64,000 nt of DNA from Nocardia amikacinitolerans NBRC 108937. GTDB lineage: Bacteria > Actinomycetota > Actinomycetes > Mycobacteriales > Mycobacteriaceae. A program made the translations under genes and the position numbers. The notes below the pieces were generated by a model. The model was given only the letters and a program-made list of their open reading frames with translations, made no database searches and was not told the DNA's origin. This document shows positions 39,206 through 48,177 of this stretch, one piece after another. The stretch spans positions 124,001-188,000 of the forward strand of contig NZ_BDAU01000008.1 in the NCBI RefSeq assembly GCF_001612615.1, written 5' to 3'. Every line of letters starts with the position of its first letter. Within the stretch, counting starts at the first letter, position 1.

Positions 39206-39955
39206 CTACGCCTGCTGGGTGACGCCGTTCTTCTTGCGCTCGATGTCCTCCAGCGCGGCGATGTATTTCGCCCGCTCCTCGGCGCCCGCCTCCCAGGTGG
39301 CCTTGCGGTTCTTGACCACCTTCGCCGGGGCGCCGACGGCGATGCTGTAGTCCGGGATCTCGCCCTTGACCACCGCGTGCGCACCGAGGACGCAGCCGCG
39401 GCCGACCCGGGTCTCGCGCAGCACGGTCACCTTGGCGGCGATCCACGTGTCGGGGCCGATCCGGACGGGGCTCTTCACGATGCCCTGGTCCTTGATGGGC
39501 AGCGTGATGTCGTCCATCTTGTGGTCGAAGTCGCAGATGTAGCACCAGTCGGCGACCAGCGTCGATTCGCCGATCTCGATGTCGAGGTAGGTGTTGACGA
39601 CATTGTCCTTGCCGAACACCACCTTGTCGCCGATGCGCAGCGAGCCCTCGTGGCAGCGGATGGCGTTGCCGTCGCCGATGTGCACCCAGCGACCGATCTC
39701 CATCCGGCTCAGCTCGGGCGTCGCGTGGATCTCGACCCGGCGGCCGAGGAACACCATGCCGCGCAGCACGATGTGCGGGTTCGCCAGCTTGAACTTGAAC
39801 AGCCGGTAGTAGCGGACCAGATACCAGGGCGTGTAGGCGCGGTTGGCGAGCACCCAGCGCAGCGACGCCACGGTCAGAAATCGCGCCTGCTGCGGATCCC
39901 GGCGGCGCGAACCCCGCCACCGCGAGCGCAACGGTGCGCCCCACATGCTCGTCAC
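39206..39955 (-). CDS. Left-handed beta-helix (hexapeptide-repeat) acyltransferase
   Basis: 249 residues. After a basic N-terminus, hexapeptide repeats run from ~60 to ~215 (IVLRGMVFLGRRVEIHATPELSRMEIGRWVHIGDGNAIRCHEGSLRIGD, later IGPDTWIAAKVTVLRETRVGRGCVLGAHAVVKGEIPDYSIAVGAPAKVV) with the catalytic-type His (HAVV). It matches the position of Rv3034c, an acetyltransferase-like gene of the polymethylated-glucan locus. GTG start with GGGAGA about 9 bases upstream. Confidence 0.9.
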   Translation of the reverse strand: MTSMWGAPLRSRWRGSRRRDPQQARFLTVASLRWVLANRAYTPWYLVRYYRLFKFKLANPHIVLRGMVFLGRRVEIHATPELSRMEIGRWVHIGDGNAIRCHEGSLRIGDKVVFGKDNVVNTYLDIEIGESTLVADWCYICDFDHKMDDITLPIKDQGIVKSPVRIGPDTWIAAKVTVLRETRVGRGCVLGAHAVVKGEIPDYSIAVGAPAKVVKNRKATWEAGAEERAKYIAALEDIERKKNGVTQQA

Positions 39956-40150
39956 GAACCGTTCTCCCGTCGTGTTCCCGGGACCGGCGACCCGGGGGAT
40001 GTCTTTGGCTACACAGCGTACTTTCGCGCTCTACCACCCCCGGCTCTACCCTCACGTTCACGCGGCGGAAGGTCCGCCATGCGAGATGTTCATCGAGAAG
40101 CAACCGGCGTCTCATGAGCCGACCACGTGCGCGCGAGTCTTACGAGCGCC

Positions 40151-40245
40151 GTTCGCGGCCCGTCTCGCGCTCGAGCGGCCGCTGCGCACGCGACACCGTC
40201 GCCAGCAGCGGCCGCTCGAGCGCGAGACACCAGGGGGCCGCGAAC
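40151..40245. repeat. Long REP-like hairpin between acyltransferase and lipoprotein genes
   Basis: A perfect 24-bp inverted repeat (40162-40185 with 40205-40228, loop 19) is extended outward by a further perfect 11 bp (GTTCGCGGCCC at 40151-40161 with GGGCCGCGAAC at 40235-40245) after a 6-base one-sided bulge. It shares the GTTCGCGGCC + GTCTCGCG blocks with the element at 14840-14931. It lies between divergent genes, so it is not simply a terminator. The rest of the 39956-40322 gap shows only a TAGTCT -10-like motif (40282-40287). Confidence 0.8.
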
Positions 40246-40322
40246 CCGCCGTGCCGCAGGCGCGGCAAATTGAACACCGGCTAGTCTTGCGAGCGCCCAC
40301 CGACCAGAGGGGAGAACAGCAG

Positions 40323-41654
40323 GTGCGAACCGGTAGCGTGCGGGCTGTCGCCACACAGCCGCGATCCCGGGTGCGTGCGGTGGCCGCGCTTGCCGCCATG
40401 GGCGCGCTCGCGCTGACCGCCTGCGGCACTGACGTCGACGACATCACCGTCGGCTCCGGGAAAGGTTGGCCCGCCGCGCACCACGACGGTCGCAACAGCG
40501 GCGTCAGCCCCGTGACCGGCGCGCGCTCGCTGACGCTGAGCTGGTCAAGGCCGGCCGCCGGTCCCATCGAGCAGCCGGTCACCATCGGCGCCGAGGGCCA
40601 GCTGTTCCTGACGACCCGCACTCCCAACGGTTGCGCCATCCTGTCGTTGCAGATGCCGACCGGCCGCAAGCGTTTCTGTGATGTGCTCGGCCCCAACACG
40701 ATTTCCTCGCCCACCGCGGTGGACGGCGCGAGCAACGTCTACGTCGGCGACGACGGCGCGGTGAACTCCTACAACTACCTGGGTCAGCCGCGCTGGCGCA
40801 CACCCGTTGCGGGCGTTCCGGTTTCGGTGCAGTTCACCGGTGACAGCAGGTTGCTCACCATCACCCAGTCCGGCCAGGTGGACGTGCTCGACCGCCAGAC
40901 CGGCCTGCGGACCGTGCCGACCGTCCAGCTGCTCGGCGAGCCCGACCTTTTGGAGCACCCCAACCTGACAAGGCCTGCCTCGGGCCAGGGACTCGACGAC
41001 TGTGGCACCGGCGGCCCGCAGTGCCCGGTCGCGAACATCTCGGCGATCGAGAAGTCCACCGGTCGCTTCTACGTCACCGTGTGGCAGCCCGGTTCGCCGA
41101 ACGCCGCGCTGGTCGCTCTGCGCTACGCCGACAACAAAATTCAGCAGGAGTGGCGCGCGGAGATACTGACCGAGGGCAGCGCCACCGGTCCCGCGCTGTC
41201 CGCGGACGGCGGCACCGTCTACGTCGGCGACAACACCAAGCGACTGATCGCCGTCGACACCGCCGACGGGCGCACCAAGTGGGTGCGGCCGCTGGGATTC
41301 ACGCCGAGCGGCGGGATCTCGGTCTCCGCCGACGGTCTGATCATCCCCGCGGGCGACGAGGGTTACCTGCTCGCCTTGCGCGACACCGGTGAGACCGCTG
41401 AAACCGTCTGGGAGCGTAAGGATCTGGTGCTGCGTGGCGTGCCGGTGCAGACCGAGGGCGGCACCGGCTACACCGCCGCGGCGATCGGCGAGGGCCTGAG
41501 CCTGATCACGTTCGACACCGCCAGCGGCGCGACCATCGATGCCGATGTGCTGCCCGGCGCGCAGGGCAGCACCACCGGCACCTCGGTAAGCGCCGAGGGC
41601 GAGGTGGTGCTGGCCACCCGGATCGGCGAGGTCTTCGTCTTCAAGCCGGAGTAA
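40323..41654 (+). CDS. PQQ-binding-like beta-propeller lipoprotein
   Basis: 443 residues. Signal peptide II ending ALALTAC (Cys ~38). The mature part is a WD40/PQQ-type propeller with repeats such as NVYVGDDGAVNSYNYLGQPRWRTP, TVYVGDNTKRLIAVDTADGRTKWVRPLGF and LIIPAGDEGYLLALRDTGETAETVWERKD. Probably a cell-envelope protein; it sits where Rv3035 lies in M. tuberculosis. GTG with GGGGAGAA upstream. Its TAA stop runs into a dispersed repeat. Confidence 0.88.
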   Translation: MRTGSVRAVATQPRSRVRAVAALAAMGALALTACGTDVDDITVGSGKGWPAAHHDGRNSGVSPVTGARSLTLSWSRPAAGPIEQPVTIGAEGQLFLTTRTPNGCAILSLQMPTGRKRFCDVLGPNTISSPTAVDGASNVYVGDDGAVNSYNYLGQPRWRTPVAGVPVSVQFTGDSRLLTITQSGQVDVLDRQTGLRTVPTVQLLGEPDLLEHPNLTRPASGQGLDDCGTGGPQCPVANISAIEKSTGRFYVTVWQPGSPNAALVALRYADNKIQQEWRAEILTEGSATGPALSADGGTVYVGDNTKRLIAVDTADGRTKWVRPLGFTPSGGISVSADGLIIPAGDEGYLLALRDTGETAETVWERKDLVLRGVPVQTEGGTGYTAAAIGEGLSLITFDTASGATIDADVLPGAQGSTTGTSVSAEGEVVLATRIGEVFVFKPE

Positions 41655-41789
41655 CCTCCGCCTTCGCTCCGGCCGTGCGCGGTCTGCGTCCGCAGCGCCG
41701 TCTGTGCGTACCTCCGCCTTCGCTCCGGCCGTGAGCGGTCTGCGTCCGGCAGCGCCGTCTGCACCTCCGCCCTCGCTGCGGCGGTGCGT
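41654..41789 (+). repeat. Three tandem copies of the ACCTCCGCCTTCGCTCCGG repeat
   Basis: Copies begin at 41654, 41710 and 41763 (spacing 56 and 53). Copies 1 and 2 share ACCTCCGCCTTCGCTCCGG and continue GGTCTGCGTCCG and AGCGCCGTCTG; copy 3 is diverged (CCCTCGCTGCGGCGG). A fourth copy lies after moaD at 5011. The array separates two convergent genes. Confidence 0.75.
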
Positions 41790-41846
41790 GGCCTTCGGTC
41801 CGACGGCGTCCGGGCCGCCGCAACGGTCCGCTTCCGGCGACGCCGA

Positions 41847-43109
41847 TCAGATCGGGTTGTTCGGATCCCGTTCCGGCAGTGGACGTTCCACGATGACCGG
41901 CCTGCCGAGCGGATTGCGCACCCGCCGTTTGGCTTCCGAGTACACCTGTGCGGTCTCCGCCGCGACGACGTCCCAGGCGAAGTCCGCGGTCAGGCGCTCG
42001 CGGGCGGCGTAGGCGCGGTCCTGTGCGGCGGCGGGATCGTCCAGCGTCGCGCGCACCGCCTCCACCAGACCGTCCACGTCGGCGGGTTCGAAGGAGGCGC
42101 CGGTAACGCCGTCGATGACTGCTTCGCCGAGCCCGCCCGCCGTGGAGGTGATCAGCGGGGTGCCAGCGGCGGCCGCTTCCAGCGCGACGATGCCGAACGG
42201 CTCGTAGCGGCTCGGCAGCACGATGGCGTCGGCGCCGTGCAGCCAGCCGAGCAGTTCCTGGTGGTCGAGCTGACCGGCGAAGGTAACCGCGCGCGCGACG
42301 CGGTGCACCCGAGCCCGTTCTCGCAGCCATTCGAACTGGGTGCCGACGCCCGCGACGGTCAGCGTGGTGCCCGGGTGGGCGCGGCGGATGCGGGGCAGCG
42401 CGGCGATGGCGTCCTGCACGCCCTTCTCGTATTCCAGCCTGCCGACGTACAGCAGCCGCGGCGGGCCGGAACGCGGTGCGCGGGGGCGGAAGGTCCACGC
42501 GCCCACGTCGATGCCGTTGCGGATGACGGTCATCGGGATGCGCTCGGGACCGTAGAGGCGCTGCACCTCGTCCTGCATCGAGGTCGAGCAGGTGATCAGC
42601 GCGTCGGATTCGTTGGCGAGCCACCATTCGACCGAGTGCACCTGCTTGTTGACCTTGCCGGCGACCCAGCCGCTGTGGCGGCCCGCCTCGGTGGCGTGAA
42701 TGGTCGAGACCAGCGGCACGTCGTAGTACTCGGCGAGCGCGATGCCGGGATGGGCGACCAGCCAGTCGTGCGCGTGCACGACGTCGGGCGTCCAGCCGTC
42801 GCCGATGCCAGGCTTACCGAGCGCGACGCCCGCGCGCACCATCGCGTGGCCCATGGCCAGGGTCCAGGCCAGCATGTCCTCGCCGAAGTCGAAGCAGGGC
42901 GGATCCTCGGCGACCGCGACCACCAGGACGCCGTCCTCGATGAACGAATGCGTCGGGTGGGTGGCGGAATCGGTGCCGGACGGGCGGCGGGACAGGACGA
43001 CCACTTCGTGGCCCGCCGCGGCGAGCTCGGTGGCGAGGTGATGCACGTGCCGACCCAACCCACCGACCACAACCGGCGGGTATTCCCACGACACCATCAA
43101 GATCTTCAT
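41847..43109 (-). CDS. GT4 glycosyltransferase (alpha-1,4-glucan type, Rv3032-like)
   Basis: 420 residues, GT-B fold: MKILMVSWEYPPVVVGGLGRHVHHLATELAAAGHEV, VVHAHDWLVAHPGIALAEYY, VIRNGIDVGAWTF, LLYVGRLEYEKGVQDAIAAL, SRYEPFGIVALEAAAAGTPLI (E-x7-E). In M. tuberculosis the gene at this position (Rv3032) elongates methylglucose lipopolysaccharide and cytosolic alpha-glucan from ADP- or UDP-glucose. The ATG overlaps the upstream GH57 stop by 4 bases. Confidence 0.93.
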   Translation of the reverse strand: MKILMVSWEYPPVVVGGLGRHVHHLATELAAAGHEVVVLSRRPSGTDSATHPTHSFIEDGVLVVAVAEDPPCFDFGEDMLAWTLAMGHAMVRAGVALGKPGIGDGWTPDVVHAHDWLVAHPGIALAEYYDVPLVSTIHATEAGRHSGWVAGKVNKQVHSVEWWLANESDALITCSTSMQDEVQRLYGPERIPMTVIRNGIDVGAWTFRPRAPRSGPPRLLYVGRLEYEKGVQDAIAALPRIRRAHPGTTLTVAGVGTQFEWLRERARVHRVARAVTFAGQLDHQELLGWLHGADAIVLPSRYEPFGIVALEAAAAGTPLITSTAGGLGEAVIDGVTGASFEPADVDGLVEAVRATLDDPAAAQDRAYAARERLTADFAWDVVAAETAQVYSEAKRRVRNPLGRPVIVERPLPERDPNNPI

Positions 43110-44692
43110 GCATGTCCTTCATAGGCAGGGCCGTCCGCGGCCGGGCCTTGCGGGCCCCGGTCCAGGTTCCCGGTGGGGTCGGCACTGGGGAGCCGTCGCG
43201 CATCCAATCCGGGGAAGAATCCGTCGGCCGCGTACCATCCTGCCGCCAACTGCCGCGCTTTGGCGACTTGACCCGCGCCGACCGCCGCCGCGATCTCCCG
43301 CACGGCATGCGCGTGCTGGTGGGCCCGCTCCCGCGCGTAGCCCGCCGCTGAGTCCTTGCTGACCATGAACGCCCAGTCGCTGGACACCGTCAGGATCGCC
43401 TCGCGCAGCAACTGATCCGCGACCGGGTCGCGCAGCGCGGAGGTGGCTCCCGCGCGCATCTTGTCCAGGGTGTCCAGCGCCAGTCGCACGACCTCGTCGT
43501 TGAGTTCGACCAGATCCCGCACCTGATCACCGGCCCACACCCGCCAGTCCTTGCCGGACCCCCATGACGAATCGGTCAGCTGCACGGGCTCACCGACGAA
43601 TCCGCGTTCGCGCGCGTCGGCCAGGGTGCCGACGGTGACGCCCGCCTCCGGCAGCGCGCGCAGCACCTGGGCCAGCCACTGCGGACCCTCGTGCCACCAG
43701 TGCCCGAACAGCTCGGTGTCGAAGGCGGCGACGACGAGCGCGGGACGGCCGATGCGTTCGGACTCGGCGACGAGTCGATCGCGCACGGTGCGCACGAAGT
43801 CGTCGACGTCGCGGACCACCGCCGCGGCCGCCAGCTCCGGGTCGTACGGGGCCTTGTCGGGCCCGGCGACCGTCTTGCCGGTGACGCGGGCGGGTTTGAG
43901 ACCCGTCGCGTGGTCGTAGTGATGAAAATCACGGTACTGCGCCTGGCCGGGATAGCCGGACTTCGGCGACCAAACCCGGTAGCTCACCTGAAGATCGCGC
44001 CCGAACGCCACGACGTCGGTGTCGCGCACCGGGCGGCCGAGGCTGCTGTCGCCGCGCAGCGCGGGTCCGTCGACCATGAAATGCGTCACACCGGCGGCGG
44101 CGTAGCCGACCTCCATGCCCGGCGTGTATCCGCACTCCGGCGCCCAGATGCCGGTCGGGGTGTGGCCCCAGCGCTGGCGGGCGTCGGCCAGGCCCTCGCG
44201 CAGCTGGAACTCGCGCAGCCGCGGGTCGAGCAGCGGCTGGAACGGGTGCGCGAGCGGGCCGCCGAGCAGCTCGATCGTCTGCGCGTCGACGAGTTCGCGC
44301 CAGACCGGCGCGGCGCCGTGCCGCCAGCGCAGCTCGAACTCGGTCAGCGCCGCGGCGGCGAGCCGGTGCTCGTGCCTGCCCAGCGCGACATTGCCCGCCA
44401 TGGCCGCCTCGTCGGCGCGCAGCTGCCAGTTGCCGAGCCAGTGGTGCATGCCCGCCAGGCAGTGCGGGTCGTCGAGCTGGGCCGCGAGCACCGGCGTGAT
44501 GCCGAGGCTCAGCAGATGCGAACGACCTTCCGCCGCTAGGGTTCTCAGTACCTCGACGACCGGGAGGTAGGACGCGGCCCACGACTGGTAGAGCCATTCC
44601 TCGCCGACCGGCCAGCGGCCGTGGTTGGCCAGCCACGGCAGATGGGAGTGCAGGACCAGGGTGAACTGGCCGGGTACCGCGTTGTCGGTCAA
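43106..44692 (-). CDS. GH57 1,4-alpha-glucan branching enzyme (Rv3031-like)
   Basis: 528 residues. N-terminal GH57 barrel (FTLVLHSHLPWLANHGRWPVGEEWLYQSWAASYLP) with the nucleophile region GIWAPECGY and the acid region VAAFDTELFGHWWHEGPQW, then the DUF1957 C-terminal helical domain (SSDWAFMVSKDSAAGYARERAHQHAHAV). The TTG start 44692 overlaps the methyltransferase stop in TTGA and gives the 526-528 length of mycobacterial homologues. Forms polymethylated-glucan branches by inference from the cluster. Confidence 0.92.
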   Translation of the reverse strand: MTDNAVPGQFTLVLHSHLPWLANHGRWPVGEEWLYQSWAASYLPVVEVLRTLAAEGRSHLLSLGITPVLAAQLDDPHCLAGMHHWLGNWQLRADEAAMAGNVALGRHEHRLAAAALTEFELRWRHGAAPVWRELVDAQTIELLGGPLAHPFQPLLDPRLREFQLREGLADARQRWGHTPTGIWAPECGYTPGMEVGYAAAGVTHFMVDGPALRGDSSLGRPVRDTDVVAFGRDLQVSYRVWSPKSGYPGQAQYRDFHHYDHATGLKPARVTGKTVAGPDKAPYDPELAAAAVVRDVDDFVRTVRDRLVAESERIGRPALVVAAFDTELFGHWWHEGPQWLAQVLRALPEAGVTVGTLADARERGFVGEPVQLTDSSWGSGKDWRVWAGDQVRDLVELNDEVVRLALDTLDKMRAGATSALRDPVADQLLREAILTVSSDWAFMVSKDSAAGYARERAHQHAHAVREIAAAVGAGQVAKARQLAAGWYAADGFFPGLDARRLPSADPTGNLDRGPQGPAADGPAYEGHA

Positions 44693-45498
44693 CGCTTCAC
44701 CGCGATGGCCACGAGGTCGAGGCTGGCGTCGATGTCCTCGGTGATCAGGTCGAAGTCGTCGATGGTCACCGCGGCGACGTCGGCGGTCAGCTCGGCGGGC
44801 CACGGCTCGCCTGCGAGCGCCCGCTGGATCTGCGCGTCGATGAACGAGCCACCGTGCTTGGCGTCCAACGCTTTCAGCGTCGCGCCGTGGTGCACGCCGG
44901 TCATCAGCGCGACCTCGAAACCGGCCTCGACGAGCAGTTCGGTCAGCTCGTCCGCGTTCAACTCGCGGGTGTGGAACGGGTTGAGCGGGGTGTCGCGGCC
45001 GGGCGAGAAGGTGATCCGGTTGGGCGTGCTGATCAGCAGCTCGCCGCCGGGCCGCAGCACCCGAAGGCATTCCCGCAGGAACTGGCTCTGGTCCCAAAGG
45101 TGTTCGATGACTTGGAAATTCACCACGACATCGACCGAGGCGTCGTCGAGCGGCAGGGCGGCGAGGTTGCCCTGGATCATCTCCACGCGCGGGTAGCGCG
45201 CCCGTACGTGCGCGACCGCGCTCGCGTCGTAGTCGAGGCCGATCACCTTGGTGGCCACCCCGGCGATCATGTCGGCGCCGTAGCCTTCGCCGGAACCGGC
45301 CTCCAGCACGGTCTTTCCGGCGCACCGGTCGAGCAGCCGGGCGTAGACGATCTCGTGCCTGCGGAACCAGTAGTTCTCCTCGGCGATGCCGGGGACGGTG
45401 CGCTCGCCGGTCAGCGGCAATGGTTCGACGGCACCGGCGTTTTCCGCAGTTATGACCCTCGGGTCGCCCACTGCGGCAGGGATCACAGCCTCGCTCAT
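44689..45498 (-). CDS. Class I SAM-dependent methyltransferase (Rv3030-like)
   Basis: 269 residues. Motif I TVLEAGSGEGYGADMIA, then VIGLDYDASAVAHVRARYP, VDVVVNFQVIEHLWDQSQFLRECLRVLRPGGELLISTPN. It begins the operon methyltransferase - GH57 - GT4, each pair overlapping by 4 bases. In mycobacteria this trio belongs to 6-O-methylglucose lipopolysaccharide synthesis, so a glucan O-methyltransferase is the likely role. ATG 45498; GTG 45501 just before is an alternative. Divergent from etfB. Confidence 0.92.
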   Translation of the reverse strand: MSEAVIPAAVGDPRVITAENAGAVEPLPLTGERTVPGIAEENYWFRRHEIVYARLLDRCAGKTVLEAGSGEGYGADMIAGVATKVIGLDYDASAVAHVRARYPRVEMIQGNLAALPLDDASVDVVVNFQVIEHLWDQSQFLRECLRVLRPGGELLISTPNRITFSPGRDTPLNPFHTRELNADELTELLVEAGFEVALMTGVHHGATLKALDAKHGGSFIDAQIQRALAGEPWPAELTADVAAVTIDDFDLITEDIDASLDLVAIAVKR

Positions 45499-45566
45499 CA
45501 CACCGACGTTACTGGTAAGGGTCGCGCACGATATCGCCCGGACCGGTGTATTGAGAGAGAAGCCAC

Positions 45567-45597
45567 TAAGTTACCCACGAGTAACTTAACGTAGGGT
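45567..45597. promoter_or_regulatory. Palindromic operator and -10 candidate in the glucan-operon/etfBA gap
   Basis: TAAGTTAC-CCACGA-GTAACTTA (45567-45588), perfect 8-bp arms with a 6-base spacer, stands out as AT-rich in the ~190-base divergent gap. TAGGGT (45592-45597) just right of it may be the etfB -10, so a bound repressor would cover the promoter. The cognate regulator is not in the window. Confidence 0.55.
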
Positions 45598-45689
45598 AGT
45601 GTCACGCCCTGAGCTACCTCAAAGGACGTACGGCCCAGCTCGTGCGACCACCAGATAACGCCCCCAGAACAGGAGGTCGACGAAGACCG

Positions 45690-46475
45690 ATGCCGAACAT
45701 CGTCGTACTCATCAAGCAGGTCCCTGACACCTGGTCCGAGCGCAAGCTGTCCGATGGTGACTACACCCTGGACCGTGAGGCTGCGGACGCCGTCCTCGAC
45801 GAGATCAACGAGCGCGCCGTCGAAGAGGCGCTGCTGATCAAGGAAGCCCAGGGCGGTGAGGTCACCGTGCTGGCCGCCGGTCCGGACCGCGCCACCGAGG
45901 CCATCCGCAAGGCGCTCTCGATGGGCGCCGACAAGGCCATCCACATCAACGACCCGGCGATCCACGGCTCCGACGCCGTGCAGACCGCGTGGGTGCTGGC
46001 CAGCGCGCTCGGCCAGGTCGAGGGTGTCGAGCTGGTCATCGCGGGCAACGAGGCGACCGACGGCCGCGCCGGTGCGGTGCCCGCGATCATCGCGGAGTAC
46101 CTGGGTCTGCCGCAGCTGACCCACCTGCGCAAGCTGACCGTCGACGGCGACAAGATCACCGGCGAGCGCGAGACCGACGAAGGCGTCTTCAAGCTGGAGG
46201 CCACCCTCCCCGCCATCGTCTCGGTGACCGAGAAGATCAACGAGCCGCGCTTCCCGTCCTTCAAGGGCATCATGGCGGCCAAGAAGAAGGAAGTTCAGGT
46301 CTTCACGCTGGCCGACCTGGGCGTCGACCCGTCGACCGTGGGTGTCGCCAACGCGGGCACCACCGTCACCGCGTCCACCCCGAAGCCCCCGCGCACCGCG
46401 GGCGAGAAGATCGCGGACGAGGGCGACGGCGGCACCAAGATCGCCCAGTACCTCATCGGTCAGAAGATCATCTGA
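45690..46475 (+). CDS. etfB: Electron transfer flavoprotein beta subunit
   Basis: 261 residues from ATG 45690 (AGGAGG 13 bases upstream). FixA/EtfB family: MPNIVVLIKQVPDTWSERKL, NPYDEIN-like ADAVLDEINERAVEEAL, VIAGNEATDGRAGAVPAIIAEYLGLPQLTHL, LPAIVSVTEKINEPRFPSFKGIMAAKKKEV. With EtfA it carries electrons from acyl-CoA dehydrogenases to the quinone pool through ETF-QO. Followed by etfA 38 bases on. Confidence 0.96.
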   Translation: MPNIVVLIKQVPDTWSERKLSDGDYTLDREAADAVLDEINERAVEEALLIKEAQGGEVTVLAAGPDRATEAIRKALSMGADKAIHINDPAIHGSDAVQTAWVLASALGQVEGVELVIAGNEATDGRAGAVPAIIAEYLGLPQLTHLRKLTVDGDKITGERETDEGVFKLEATLPAIVSVTEKINEPRFPSFKGIMAAKKKEVQVFTLADLGVDPSTVGVANAGTTVTASTPKPPRTAGEKIADEGDGGTKIAQYLIGQKII

Positions 46476-46513
46476 TCCGCCCGGCTGACGAGACTTCCTA
46501 GGAGAGAACACAA

Positions 46514-47470
46514 ATGGCTGAAGTACTTGTGCTCGTCGAGCACGCCGACGGTGCGATCAAGAAGGTCAGCACCGAACTGCTCACCGCCGCCCGCACCCTG
46601 GGCACCCCGGCCGCCGTCGTGCTCGGCGCCGCGGGCACCGGCGAGAAGCTGGCCGACGCGCTGGCCGCCGCGGGCGCCGAGAAGATCTACATCGCCGAGT
46701 CCGACGATGTGGAGAACTTCCTGGTGACCCCGAAGGTCGACGTGCTCGCGGGTCTGGTCGAGTCGGTGTCCCCGGCCGCCGTGATCGTCGCCGCCTCCGC
46801 CGAGGGCAAGGAGGTGTCGGGTCGCCTCGCCGCCCGCATCGGCTCCGGCCTGCTGGTCGACGTCATCGGCGTCAACGAGGACGGCTCCGTCGTGCACTCC
46901 ATCTTCGGTGGCGCCTTCACCGTCGACGCCAAGGCCACCGGCGACGTGCCGGTCATCTCGGTTCGCCCGGGTGCGGTCGAGGCCGTGGCGCAGGCCGGTG
47001 CCGGCGAAAAGGTGACCGTCGAGGTTCCCGCGCAGGAAGAGGGCGTCGTCAAGGTGACCTCGCGCGAGCCGGTCGTCGCTGGTGACCGTCCGGAGCTCAC
47101 CGAGGCGAACATCGTCGTCTCCGGTGGTCGCGGTGTCGGCTCGGCCGACAACTTCGCGGTCGTCGAGGCGCTGGCCGACTCGCTCGGCGCGGCCGTCGGC
47201 GCCTCGCGCGCCGCCGTCGACTCGGGCTACTACCCTGGCCAGTTCCAGGTCGGTCAGACCGGTAAGACGGTCTCCCCGCAGCTGTACATCGCCCTCGGCA
47301 TCTCCGGCGCCATCCAGCACCGCGCCGGCATGCAGACCTCGAAGACCATCATCGCGGTCAACAAGGACGAAGAGGCCCCGATCTTCGAGATCGCGGACTA
47401 CGGCATCGTCGGCGACCTCTTCAACGTCGCCCCGCAGCTCACCGAGGCCGTGAAGGCTCACAAGGGCTGA
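46514..47470 (+). CDS. etfA: Electron transfer flavoprotein alpha subunit
   Basis: 318 residues. The FAD-binding C-terminal half is clear: [101 protein letters not shown] with AGGAGAG upstream. The unit ends in a strong hairpin. Equivalent to Rv3028c, after which the M. tuberculosis order would continue directly with the GNAT gene found here at 51.8 kb. Confidence 0.97.
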   Translation: MAEVLVLVEHADGAIKKVSTELLTAARTLGTPAAVVLGAAGTGEKLADALAAAGAEKIYIAESDDVENFLVTPKVDVLAGLVESVSPAAVIVAASAEGKEVSGRLAARIGSGLLVDVIGVNEDGSVVHSIFGGAFTVDAKATGDVPVISVRPGAVEAVAQAGAGEKVTVEVPAQEEGVVKVTSREPVVAGDRPELTEANIVVSGGRGVGSADNFAVVEALADSLGAAVGASRAAVDSGYYPGQFQVGQTGKTVSPQLYIALGISGAIQHRAGMQTSKTIIAVNKDEEAPIFEIADYGIVGDLFNVAPQLTEAVKAHKG

Positions 47471-47494
47471 AACCCCCTCGGCGAGTAGCTGTTA

Positions 47495-47530
47495 CGAACG
47501 ACCCCGGCTGGAAACAGCCGGGGTCGTTCG
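47495..47530 (+). terminator. Intrinsic terminator of etfBA
   Basis: 16-bp perfect stem (CGAACGACCCCGGCTG / CAGCCGGGGTCGTTCG) with a GAAA tetraloop, 24 bases after the etfA stop, followed by CGTTTCG. Confidence 0.88.
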
Positions 47531-47646
47531 CGTTTCGCTGCGGTGTTGGTGCGGGCTCCGCGATGCGCTACCGTGTGCCGGTCCGGTTCGGCGGGTGCAG
47601 GGGGTGCACGGCAATCGATGACAATGGCGGTCTGCCGACCGCGTTC

Positions 47647-48177
47647 ATGACTGAAATGCCCGACGACGGCGGGCTTCCGGTCAACGCCCGGCAGGAACAG
47701 TTCAGTCTCGCATTCGTGCGTATGATCGCCGCTGCCGCAGGGTGTTCGATCAAAAGCCACGAAACCGACTACGACGGTGTCGATATCACGATCGTGGCCT
47801 CGCGGGAGTATGAGAGATTCTATTGCCCTGAGTTCGAGCTGCAACTGAAGTGCACTACGCAACACAGCCGGCTCAAGGCAGATCATTTGGCTTGGCCTCT
47901 GGAAAAAGGTCCGTTCCTGAAACTGGTGAGCCCGAAGCGGTTCGTTCCTGCCCTGCTCGGCGTCCTGCTCATACCGGAGGAGCCTGACGAACTGCTCGAT
48001 CTGTCCGAGGCTGGCTTGACCAGCTCGAGCCGCATGTATTGGGAGTACGCGGCGAAGCTGGGCGGTATAGCGGACGGCAAGTCCAGCACGACAGTCCACC
48101 TACCCAGAAGTAACCTGTTCGATGTAGCCGGGCTCCAAGAGATCATGCACAGAATCGGCGAAGGAGGTCAGTGGTGA
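47647..48177 (+). CDS. DUF4365 protein, restriction-nuclease-like fold
   Basis: 176 residues from ATG 47647 (an ATG 28 codons upstream is possible; neither has a clear SD). N-terminal NARQEQFSLAFVRMIAAAAGCSI, then DYDGVDITI (D43, D46) and FELQLKC (Q66-x-K68), then FVPALLGVLLIPEEPDELLDL and VHLPRSNLFDVAGL. This is the DUF4365 pattern, related to the PD-(D/E)xK (Mrr-like) nuclease fold, with D46/Q66/K68 as candidate catalytic residues. It overlaps the next gene by 4 bases. Lower GC than neighbours and its location in a synteny break suggest acquisition. Confidence 0.8.
   Translation: MTEMPDDGGLPVNARQEQFSLAFVRMIAAAAGCSIKSHETDYDGVDITIVASREYERFYCPEFELQLKCTTQHSRLKADHLAWPLEKGPFLKLVSPKRFVPALLGVLLIPEEPDELLDLSEAGLTSSSRMYWEYAAKLGGIADGKSSTTVHLPRSNLFDVAGLQEIMHRIGEGGQW

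Noticed and set aside
40162..40228. Terminal inverted repeats of an insertion sequence
   Set aside because: Only 19 bases separate the arms and there is no transposase; it is a hairpin element.
43106..45325. Single 739-residue protein covering the GH57 and methyltransferase region
   Set aside because: The N-terminal 211 codons of that frame are the shadow of the methyltransferase gene; the GH57 domain starts at TTG 44692.
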